Under the pieces are notes generated by a model. That model saw nothing but the letters and a program-made list of their open reading frames with translations, had not been told where the DNA came from and did no database searches. This document shows, piece by piece, positions 47,397 through 56,927 of a stretch of DNA of 64,000 nucleotides. Both the position numbers and the translations under genes were made by a program. The first letter of the stretch is position 1. Every line of letters starts with the position of its first letter. The stretch comes from Celoporthe dispersa (lineage: Eukaryota > Ascomycota > Sordariomycetes > Diaporthales > Cryphonectriaceae), in NCBI GenBank assembly GCA_016584495.1, contig WAID01000003.1, positions 4,960,001-5,024,000 of the forward strand. Reading direction: 5' to 3'.

Positions 47397-49251
47397 TCAG
47401 TCAGAAAGGTCTGACATCTCGTCTTCTGAGGGATCCCGCCAGTATGAAAATTCCAAGCTTCCACCTGGAATCTTGGTGGCTAGGATGCTTAGTGTTTCCA
47501 GTTGAGAAGGCGTAATCTTGGCGTCGGTATACTGGTTCATGATGTAGAGGCGGAAGCTGTTTTTGCCCCCGACCTCCGCGACAGCTCTGAGGAAGGAATC
47601 GATCCCGTCGAAGGTGAACAAAGAGAGGCCGTTGATGTTGATGGTTGTCAAGGACTTCATGCCTATTAGTGGGAACCAGATCGCATCGCCGAGCCCTATC
47701 AAGTGTTAACTCGTCATACGTTCTGTCTTATGTGACAGCGTGGGGGCAGTAGAGGAGACAGGCTGTCTGATCCCCTTCTTGAAGCACATTTCGGTCGCCC
47801 GGAGACGGCTGAGGATGAGGATGAGCGCTGGTGTATACGTACATTCGCCGTCAAAACTGAGTGACTCCAGCTCAGTAAGTGAGTTCTGGATCAGCATCAA
47901 GTCCTCCGTGGTCAGTTGCATATGATCGTTTTGCATGATATTTAGATCGTTCAGGTTTTTGCAGGAGCAGATCGAGCTCATAAACGCATCATGTCTCGCC
48001 CCGTTTTGATCAATAACCTCGACAGCCGAGCGGAACATGAAACTCTCGAGGTCCGTCTGGCTGCCCAAGGAGGCATAAAATGCCTCATCGTCGTCAACAA
48101 GCTTGGTTTCAAGGTCCCTGAGCCGCAGGGCAGGCGATTTCAGAACCTCTGCGAGGAGTTTGCTCGCGCCGCCTAGGCTGTGGACCTCGAGCTTCCGTAG
48201 GTACTTGCACTCCTGGAGCCACGCCGAGACCACGACAAGAGGATCCTTGCCGTCCGCCGCCCAGGTGCTTGGTGGCGAGGGCGTGCTGGATTCTATCGAG
48301 AGTGACTCGAGGTATTGGCAGTTGCTCAGGAGATCAAGATGGGGCAGGGCGGTGTTCTGCAGGCTCTTGAGGACCAATATCCGCAGAGATTCCGAGTGCT
48401 GCATAAGGCCATCAAGCGTGTCGTGGCCAATCTGGTTTGAGCTGAGGACTGCGAAGTTCTGTAGGGAGTTCGGCTTCAGGGTGCGGAAGAAGGCAGACAT
48501 GTTTTCGTCCACTGTCTGTCCTTGAATATGGAAACACGTCAGGTCCCGGAAGGCAGGACAGTGGTCGCGTATCGAAAGTGCCACCTCTTCTGTGAGAACA
48601 GAGCCGTCTTGGACCGAGAGCGTGGTCAGGGTGGCCAGTCGTGATGTCCAGACGGATAGCAAGGAAGTTGGCAGGTTTGCACCCTCGAGATTGGTAAGCT
48701 GCACGATCTTGTTCTCCTCGTCTGCTGCCTCTTTGGCAAATTTCGTGACCGTGTCGCCGACTTTCTCGATGATCTTTTGCCACTCGAGAATGGGTTTGCC
48801 GGCCCTGGTCCTGCTGGAGCCACTGAGGATCTCAAACTCTTGCATGGGTCCTTCGAAGAACCTGGGTCTCAGGCCGGCATTCGCTGCGACATCACGTAGC
48901 AAATGCTCGAGATCACTCAGCCCGAGTGACTTGAGCCATAGACAGTACGGATACTGTGTCACGCCGATGCTGGACAGGATGATGGACCGCCACATGCCAA
49001 CCCACATGTATTTTCCCTGAAATGTTGTTCCAACATCATCCGTACCCGCTGAATCATGAATGCTAGGGTAGCTTGTAAGCTTGCGAATCTGACGGATTTG
49101 GCGACCTCGCATACCTGTAAAGCAGCGGCAGTGCGTGGTTTGCCCAGCTCGAGCAGACGAGCGCGGCCCTGGCGAGACTCCGGGCGTCCTGTCGCTTCTG
49201 GAGCACTTGACAGACAAGCCACCAGATCTCCTGTGGTATTTCTTGACCCAT
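47397..49251 (-). CDS. F-box protein with leucine-rich-repeat-like region
   Basis: Three exons on the minus strand: 49251-49115, 49062-47843 and 47695-47397; 551 residues. F-box proteins recruit substrates to SCF ubiquitin ligases through Skp1. Residues about 4-46 (EIPQEIWWLVCQVL to ALVCSSWANHALPLLY) are a good F-box. The remainder is a series of Leu-rich segments with the spacing of irregular LRRs (LATLTTLSVQDG, FRDLTCFHIQG, LRILVLKSL, QYLESLSIES, LRKLEVHSL, NLNDLNIMQND, ELESLSFDGE, MKSLTTININGL), a layout common in fungal F-box proteins that bind unknown substrates. Both introns (52 and 147 nt) are GT-AG and keep phase; the first was set at the CCCTAG acceptor because the more obvious TTTCAG acceptor would break frame. 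Divergent from rad9. Confidence 0.82.
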
Positions 49252-50141
49252 ATTTCAGTGTAGCGCGTGTGCCGCCTGACTGGCACAGCTTTTTTTTCTT
49301 TTTTCTTTTTTTTTCTTCTTTCCTTTCTCCCGCGAAAACCAGACACTTCGTGTGCGCAATAGTCGCGTAAGTACTACTCCGAACAAACGCGTCAAGTAAT
49401 ACTGCGGATGGCGTTTTAATCGGCGAGCATCAAGGAAGAGCCCCGATAGAGATTTGTGGCAAAGACTGATACGATGGATGTTGAACACGATGAAGAGGGG
49501 TTGCGATCGATGCTGTTGTGTAACTTGAATGGAACCAAATGCTGATGAGTACTCGCTGCAGTGACTAAGTAGCAGAATAGAGGGTATTAGTACCATGTCA
49601 AATTGGGACAGTTGATGTCATTGTACCATTGTAGGTACTGACAGGACTAGGAAGCTTTGGGCTACAGCTTATTTACTGGGTCCTCAGGGTGGTAGACTCG
49701 GCGCGTCCACGCGTGTTGCACCCACCAAAACCCTGGGCCTTGGGTTCAGTCATCTCCAGTGTTCAGGTTGGTTAGGACCTGCTACTTACCACACCAGAGA
49801 CCACGAACATCAACCCTGGTGTCCCCCTCTTTCCCTCTCCCCACCTGAAGCTGTCGCGCTGCGTCAAAATCTTGATGAGAAACGAAGTATAATCAACACC
49901 ATCAATCAAGGGCAGGCCCTCTGTACATGCTTATTTGTGCTAACAGCCTCACAGCAATCCGTACGGAGCACCCGGCAGTCAAAAAGTCGTAGCGTAACAA
50001 GAACACTGAATACCGAGTCTACAGTGTTTCACGGACCAAGAACGCAATGAGGATCATTGGAGGCCTTCAGAGCTAGTCATACCTCCGAGCTCAGGTTAGG
50101 ACCTTGACCTTTAACCTTCACCTAGGGAGCTCTGCATCGCC
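49252..50141. promoter_or_regulatory. divergent region F-box gene/rad9 with two ACGCGT sites
   Basis: About 890 bp between divergent start codons. Two ACGCGT hexamers (49387-49392 and 49709-49714) match the MluI cell-cycle box bound by MBF, which controls S-phase and repair genes in yeasts. A few such hexamers are expected by chance in this window, so regulation of rad9 through them is only a suggestion. Confidence 0.4.
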
Positions 50142-51835
50142 ATGGCCCTGGTGAATTTCACCCTCAGCGAGGAGGGAGTTGGTGCCTTTAACGATGCCCT
50201 CATGTGCATCCACAAGTTCAGCGACGACGTTTCTCTCGAAGTGAGGAAGGACAAGGTATGATCATCTCGTGTCAATTTCAACCAGTCCTGCTTGAATCTG
50301 GATCGACTGACGTGTTGAGCATATGTAGCTGGTCCTGACTGCCCTCAATCTTACCAAGTCGGCATATGTCTCCTTCACCTTTGCCGCGAACAGGTTCTTC
50401 TCCCAGTTCTCCTTCAACGACAATGCACAGTACCGCGAGAGGTTCTTTTGTGTAATTTACATCAAGGTATGCTCGCTCTTGCATGCTTCAATCCATCACG
50501 ACTCTGACTTGAAGATAGGCGTTGGCCGCTGTCTTCCGTGCCCGCACCGGAGGTGATCCGACCAGAGATCGAGACAATGTGACGACGATAGAGAGATGCG
50601 ACGTTGCCATTGACGATGGCCCAGGAAAGAAGAGTCGCTTCGTCGCCAAGATCTTTTGCAGGAACGGTAAACACCCTCCCGCCGAGAAAGCTCACTTGCA
50701 CATGGCACTGATCTTTCTGCTCAGGCATCACGGCCACTCACCGAATTTCCTTCGAAGCCAAACCTCCCGTCCATGCCAAGTTTGACAAGACTGAGGCGGT
50801 GCATCACTGGGCCATTAATTCACGCACCCTCCGCTCTCTAATGGACCATTTTGGTCCAGGTATCGACCTCTTGGATATTAACACTGATGGCGAGAATGTG
50901 GTCAACTTCACGTGTTTCACGGAAAAGGTGGTCAGCGTGAATAATGAAGGTATGTGGAAATGAGCCTCGACGACACTTTGGTGCCTCTTTTCTGACACAT
51001 TTCTAGCCGTGTTGAAGAAACCACTGCACACCTCCATCGCGGTGGAGATGGATGAGTTCGACGACATTGCCGTGGCAGAGAAGCTACATATCATTATCAG
51101 TGTCAGGGACTTCCGTGCCATCCTTCAGCACGCCAACTGGACCAGCAATGAGCTCAGTGCCGCCTATTCAAGACCGGGCCGGCCCATGAAGGTCTCATAC
51201 AACGGTGACGGCATCATCTGTGAGTTCATCTTGATGACTGTCGACGAGAAGAGCACCGCGGCTCAGAGGAAGGGCCAATCTAAAGCAGCTGCCAAGGCCG
51301 CGAGGCCGGCTCTCGACGCTGCATCTGCATCTGCATCTGCATCTAGCCGGTCTGCCTCCGCAGCGCACGTCCAACCCAGGCAACCGAGCCCTCCTCAACC
51401 AAACAGTCAGCAGCCACAAGGTCAACCTGCACGCATGCCGCCCCCGCAGAGACCGAACCCTCCACGTTCATCGCAGTTCGACATCCGAGCTCCGCTCAGA
51501 CAGCCACCCTCCACCCTGAAATCCGACTCCCTGTTCATGCCTCAACCTGACGAAGATGATCAATGGGAGCCCGTCAACCCTGATGATGAAGAAGAAGAGG
51601 ATGAGCATGCCCGGCTTGAGTGGGAACCCAGTAATGAGCCGGTAAGTTTCCCTCGAGAACAGTCGATACAGGATGCTGACAAGTGATGCAGGCATCCACC
51701 ATGCGGATCAGCAGTCACATCAATAGTGTCCAGAGTGTGCCGCAGAATTCTGGCGAGGGAGATGCCCTGTCATCAGCACTGGAGCCTACACAGAGGCTGG
51801 CGGATGTTCGCAAATTTGGCCTCTTCTCTGACTAG
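50142..51835 (+). CDS. rad9: Rad9 checkpoint clamp subunit
   Basis: Six exons: 50142-50255, 50329-50466, 50519-50666, 50725-50949, 51007-51641 and 51692-51835; 467 residues. Rad9, Hus1 and Rad1 form the 9-1-1 clamp loaded at damaged DNA to activate the Mec1/ATR checkpoint. The N-terminal half is the PCNA-like double domain: MALVNFTLSEEGVGAFNDAL, KLVLTALNLTKSAYVSFTF, RERFFCVIYIKALAAVFR, and RISFEAKPPVHAKF, then KLHIIISVRDFRAILQHA. After about residue 300 comes a Ser/Ala/Pro/Gln-rich tail, the usual phosphorylated C-terminus, ending in an acidic patch and DVRKFGLFSD. All five introns are short with GT-AG ends and phases that fit the domain. The gene converges with the ats1-like gene, the stop codons being only 96 bp apart. 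Confidence 0.92.
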
Positions 51836-51931
51836 GCCCTCGCGATCAGATATTCCCTTGAACACGGCGTATCCAGCGAGAGGACGAGTCTGTCGGGATA
51901 AGGTATTATCCTGCACAGCCGTTGCTCAGCA

Positions 51932-53074
51932 TTATGACTGGCTTGCCATCTCGATGCTTACCCAGCTGGTCGCGCAGCCAGCACCTATAGCTGCAATCTC
52001 GGAACCAGGCGGAATGTACTTTTTCGAAGCAATGGTGTTCCAGCGTCCTCTGACGTCGTTGTTCTCGACCCAAGGTCCACAGTTGCCGTGCTCGCCCCAG
52101 CCCCAAGAGAGCACGTCGCCGCCCGCCGTCGCGGCAACCACGTGCTCGCTCCCGATGGCAATCTTGGCCAGCTCGGGGAGTCCAGTCGGCGCCAGCTGGC
52201 CATGGTCGTCTTTCCCCCAGCTGAGTAATGTGCCGTCGCCCCTCAGGATGTAAACGCCACCCCAGCTCGCGCCCACATCTCTCCATCCCACGGCCTTCTC
52301 GGGAGCTGACGACTTGACACCAGCCTTGTCTGAGCCCAATACTAACACCTCACCGCTCTCGGGACCTCCAAACAGCGCAGTGAACTCCCTTCCACACACA
52401 GCCCTCACAGCCGAGAAACCTACGCCTTCCACCCGCGTTGGCTCATACACTATCCCATCGACGCCAGTGCCCAGCTGACCCTTGCGCCCGTTGCCCCAAC
52501 CCCACACCTCGCCGTTGCTGAGAAGAGCGACAACATGTCCCATGCAAGCTGACAGGTCGACAACCTCGGTGCCTGGCGGCGGGAAGCTGTTGATGCGTGA
52601 GACCGTAGGCGTGCGGATGACAAACTGCCCTTGGCCTAACTCGCCCTTCTGACCGGCGCCAAAGGTCGAGACCACGGTGGTGCGACCTTGCGCATCAGAC
52701 TGGACGATGACAGAAGTCTCCCAAGTGGCCGCGATGAGCTTTACAGGCGCGGCTAACCCGTCCTCTGCACCCGCAGGCAGGATGACCTCCCGCGCAATAA
52801 ACTTGGGAGCAGCGTCTTTCTGCTCTTGGGTGAGAGGCCCGCAGGCACCTGTCGAGAAGTCCCCAGCCCAGTACAGCCTCCCGGACTCGGTGAGAAGTAG
52901 CGTATGATTACCACCGGCCGCGACATGGACCACAGGGGCTGTAGGCTCAGAGTCGGCTTGGAAGATGACCTGGCGCGGGATGGAAACGTCTTGGTTGTGG
53001 TCGATGCCGAGTTGCCCTGAGCCGTTGGAGCCGAGTGCGTAGAGAAGGGGTGTTCTTCCTGCATGACTAGCCAT
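51932..53074 (-). CDS. ats1: RCC1-repeat protein, Ats1-like
   Basis: Single-exon gene of 380 residues. It contains repeated RCC1 blades: ALGSNGSGQLGIDHN, HVAAGGNHTLLL, GAGQKGELGQGQF, GWGNGRKGQLGTG, SWGKDDHGQLAPTG and SWGWGEHGNCGP. The size and blade order match yeast Ats1, an RCC1-fold protein that works with Kti11/Dph3 in diphthamide and Elongator-linked tRNA modification and was isolated as an alpha-tubulin suppressor. No signal peptide, nuclear signal or extra domain is visible, which argues against the large RCC1 guanine-exchange or Alsin types. The assignment to Ats1 rather than another RCC1 protein is moderate. It converges on rad9, so the two transcripts probably overlap at their 3' ends. 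Confidence 0.8.
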   Translation of the reverse strand: MASHAGRTPLLYALGSNGSGQLGIDHNQDVSIPRQVIFQADSEPTAPVVHVAAGGNHTLLLTESGRLYWAGDFSTGACGPLTQEQKDAAPKFIAREVILPAGAEDGLAAPVKLIAATWETSVIVQSDAQGRTTVVSTFGAGQKGELGQGQFVIRTPTVSRINSFPPPGTEVVDLSACMGHVVALLSNGEVWGWGNGRKGQLGTGVDGIVYEPTRVEGVGFSAVRAVCGREFTALFGGPESGEVLVLGSDKAGVKSSAPEKAVGWRDVGASWGGVYILRGDGTLLSWGKDDHGQLAPTGLPELAKIAIGSEHVVAATAGGDVLSWGWGEHGNCGPWVENNDVRGRWNTIASKKYIPPGSEIAAIGAGCATSWVSIEMASQS

Positions 53075-53787
53075 GATGATCCTCTTGTATGGCTGTCTAT
53101 AAGCTCTCGAAAGTGGTAGGCGTGATGTCGGAAAAAGTAAAAAGAGAAAGAAAAGGAATTAGAAAAGAAAGAGCCGGGCGCAGCCTCTCCCTACCCTGGT
53201 CACCGTCGTCGGCTGGAGGAACTGAGTTAGAACCTCCCACTGTTCACGAAAGTTTTGTGGTAGTCTACAGGAAGCTTCTGCCTTTCTGGATATCCAAACT
53301 GCTGTATTTCCGCATTTATCTGAGAAACGCTGCTTCAATCCAGGATGGACTGGAAATCAGTCATGAAAAAATAAAAATAAAAAAAAGTGAAGGAAGTCCA
53401 TCGATACGTGGGTTGGTCAAACATCGCAGTTGGGTTTCGATAGGTACAGCGCAGGTGGGTCACCCGCAGCGTCGTTGCCAGGCCCAATCAGCGGAGACCA
53501 ACCGGAAAATCGGCGCTTTGTTCCACCGCCCCGCTGACCTTTGCTAAGAAATTTTGTTTGAAAAGAAGAGCTCACCCTAGAAATTAGCAGCTTCCAACAT
53601 TCTGGTCAACGCTCTCCCTAACCTTCAACGACCGCATTCACACTCCTTAGCGCCCACGCGTTGAGAGACAAGGCTCGCCAGTGACGGCAGCCAGGGAGCT
53701 GTGAGCTCTAGGATGTGATCGGTCTGCGCGCAGATTGGCTTCCCACCCTTTCCAAATTCCCACCCGCGGACGCGTCAAGCAGCAGCT
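53075..53787. promoter_or_regulatory. divergent promoter region ats1-like/tyr1
   Basis: 713 bp between divergent start codons. ACGCGT hexamers occur at 53656-53661 and 53770-53775, the latter only 13 bp before the tyr1 ATG, so they are more likely chance or leader sequence. No TGACTC-type general-control element was noticed. Confidence 0.45.
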
Positions 53788-55715
53788 ATGGCCACCGCGC
53801 CACCCGCATTGAGTGTCCCCAAGGACATGGAGGGTTTCATTGTCGGCATTATTGGCATGGGTGACATGGGCAAGATGTACGCCCGTCGTCTGTCTGCCGC
53901 TGGGTGGAGGTAAATCGCGCTGTTCTTCCCTCACTATCATATTACATCGTGACACTCGCCAGCTCTGGTGACAACTGCTCAAACGGTAAGAGACCCTCCT
54001 TTTCCTGGAGTCCCACAGCCCTGTTTCCCTCCACCTCTCTCGATGATGACTTGAGTGCATTTGGCTAGAGTATCGCCTATCGGCCTTTTCGGTCGGTGGG
54101 TTTTCCATGATGAAAAATCTCAGCTACCTTACAATTTCTGTCTGAAGCACAACTCACAACCTGCATCTGTTGAATCGCGCTTTCGAGGTAGATGACGGCT
54201 AACAGGTGTCAAATAGGCTTGCGCCAGGCTTTGGCTTGCTACACACCATATTTTCTCAGATGCTAACACCCAGCCATGCGGGACAGGATCATGGCATGCG
54301 ATCGGGACGAGAAGTATGATAGTCTGCTGGAGGAATTTGGCGACAATGTATGGTCATGTCATCATGTCCCGCGCGTCATCTGTCCATCAGCGATCTGGCA
54401 AGCTGAGACATCATCTAGAATAATATACATATTGTCCGAAATGGCCATCTTGTCTCACGAGAGAGCGATTACATTATCTACTCTGTGGAGGCCGCGGTAA
54501 TTAGCCAGGTCGTCAAGGAATTTGGTCCATGTATGCTCATCCTACGAGACGTGAATGCTACTGCCTGCGACACCCTCACTTACCATGGCATGTCACAGCC
54601 ACCAAGATGAACGCCATCGTCGGCGGCCAGACGTCATGTAAAGCCCCGGAGATCGCAGCGCTGGAGGCACACTTGCCGGCCGACGTCGACATCATCCCCT
54701 GCCACTCTCTGCATGGCCCCAACGTCGACCCGAGAGGGCAACCTCTGGTGAGTACCCACAACACTACACCGTGATAGCCCGGCAACTTGCTTACCAGGTA
54801 GGATACAGGTCCTTATCAAGCACCGTGCCTCCGACGCCTCCTTTTCTAAAGTCGAAACCGTCCTCTCATGCCTGAACTCCAAGTACGTCTACCTCAGCGC
54901 TCGCGAGCACGACCGCATCACGGCCGACACGCAAGCCGTCACCCACGCCGCCTTCCTCTCCATGGGCAAAGCCTGGCATGCGATGCAGCAGTTCCCCTGG
55001 GAAGGCGCCCGCTACGTCGGCGGGATCGAGAACGTCAAGATCAACCTGACGATGCGCATCTACAGCGCGCGGTGGCACGTGTATGCAGGGCTAGCAATCC
55101 TCAACCCGGAGGCCCGCAAGCAGATCACGCAGTACGCCCGGAGCACGACGGAGCTGTACAAGCTGATGCTGGAGGGCAACCGCGAGGAGCCTGCGGCGGC
55201 GCGTGTACGCCGCGCGGGAGAGGGTGTTTGGCCGCGAGGACGCGCCCAAGTGGGCGTCCACCACGCTCCTGCGCGACGAGATCCTGGACCGCTTCAGCCT
55301 GGGCAAGAAGCCAGAGGAGGGCAAGGCGCTGCCGAATAACCACCTGTCGCTGCTCGCCATGGTGGACTGCTGGAGCGCGCTGGGGATCGTGCCCTACGAC
55401 CACATGATCTGCTCGACGCCGCTGTTCCGCCTGTGGCTGGGCGTGACCGAGAACCTGTTCCGGCACCCGGAGCGGCTGGACGAGGCTCTGAACACCGCGG
55501 TGGAGGACAATACGTTCCGGAGCGACGACCTCGAGTTCACCTTTGCCGCTCGCGGGTGGGCTGAGTGTGTGAGCCTGGGCCACTTCGATACCTGGAGGGA
55601 GAGGTTCCGCGAGACCCAGACGTTTTTTGAACCTCGGTTTACAGAGGCGAACAAGATCGGCAATGCCATGATCAAAGCAGTGCTGGAGACAACTACTAAG
55701 GGGGAGGAGTCGTGA
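53788..55715 (+). CDS. tyr1: prephenate dehydrogenase Tyr1, with apparent frameshift
   Basis: Five exons: 53788-53909, 54287-54347, 54419-54530, 54599-54747 and 54809-55715; 449 residues if a one-base insertion near 55190 is allowed for. Tyr1 converts prephenate to 4-hydroxyphenylpyruvate with NADP(+) in tyrosine synthesis. Residues about 18-50 form the Rossmann nucleotide site (FIVGIIGMGDMGKMYARRL). Next come SDYIIYSVEAAVISQVV, IVGGQTSCKAPE, the substrate segment CHSLHGPNVDPRGQPL and the helical dimerisation region through LTMRIYSARWHVYAGLAILNP. The frame then changes between GNREE and VYAARERVFG and continues to the stop. Dropping one C at 55190-55191 gives a smooth join. The first intron (377 nt) is long for this window but has a GCTAAC branch site. 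Residues on both sides of the shift are family-like, so the gene is probably functional in the organism. Confidence 0.9.
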
Positions 55716-56927
55716 CAGGGGGGCTCAAGGGGTGGTCACAGGGTATACCAGGGCGAGGATATCCCCGAGGGTCCGCATAAGCAGCTCCCTACAGCACACT
55801 AATTCATGCCATAAAATATCACAAGATAGTAATGATCTGCTAGGATTCATGGGAAATCATGGTAGGGCAACACGAGTAGGGCTGCGTAGCACCCACTCTG
55901 GAACAGTCACAGCAAATGGCATTTGGCTCACGAAGAGCCAGAAGGTAAAGAGGAAAAAAAAAAATTCCAGCGATTGTTGCTGATGCCATGTCATTTGGTG
56001 AACTTCAATAATGCATATTGTCATAAAGCACAGTCCTAGCCGTGATGATGATTCTGTGCATCGTCTGCTCTAACAGCCCCAAAATCCTTGCGCCGAATAA
56101 TTGCCCCTTCAGCTGTCTGCACCAGTCGTGACACATCTCAGCCTTTGTTCTCTCGATTTTACATGCTATTCTGTAAAAGGATTCAAAAACAGGGGAGGCT
56201 AGGTAGAGAACATGATTACTGTAGACACTCATATGGGTGAGTGACAATAGGGGAATGTGGACATGAGGGTGGGCAAAATACAAGCTGTGCGATAGGTACT
56301 TGAGCCTGCTAGAGGAGCCCTAGATCGGCTCTGCAGTGGCTCTGTACATCTGCACATTGCTGTGACCTGGTAGGAACAGCCGTGTTCATACCAAAAGGAC
56401 TGAGCACAATGATGTAAGGCAGCTGCAAAGGACATTTCTGCTACTCAGTAGAAGTCAAATGATATTTTTACAGTAAGAAAGTCTGTGCAGTTAACAACGA
56501 TGAGTTGATGGAACATACATAGTAGGTGTAAGTACACATTGTTTGACAGGGCCCCTCTTGTACTAATTAGCGTTTGCCTAGCTACATACCCCTCTCTGCT
56601 GTACCTTTTTATTAATTGAGTACTCGGTAGTTAATCGCCGCGCACGTGGGAGCGCGACTCGAATGCGTCATCGCCGAACCGCGGCCAAACGTACTGACGC
56701 CTGCAACGTCTTTTTCTTAGGCACCCAAGAACAAACCCAGTCTCATTATCTCACTTTCCCCCAACAAGATTCAGGCTTCACCTTCTTGATGGTTGTGACT
56801 TCTTTTCTAATCAGGTAATACTTTGACCCATCCTGATCATCTTTGCTAACCTCCTTGTTCCTGTCTGTACAACAATTCTGATTCTTACCTAGTTTTCTAT
56901 GGCCCCTCTCTAGACCCGATTCACACA
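55716..56927. other. intergenic region tyr1/rad26
   Basis: About 1.2 kb, AT-richer than the flanking genes, with no open frame of note. The last 200 bp should contain the rad26 promoter and leader. Confidence 0.6.
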
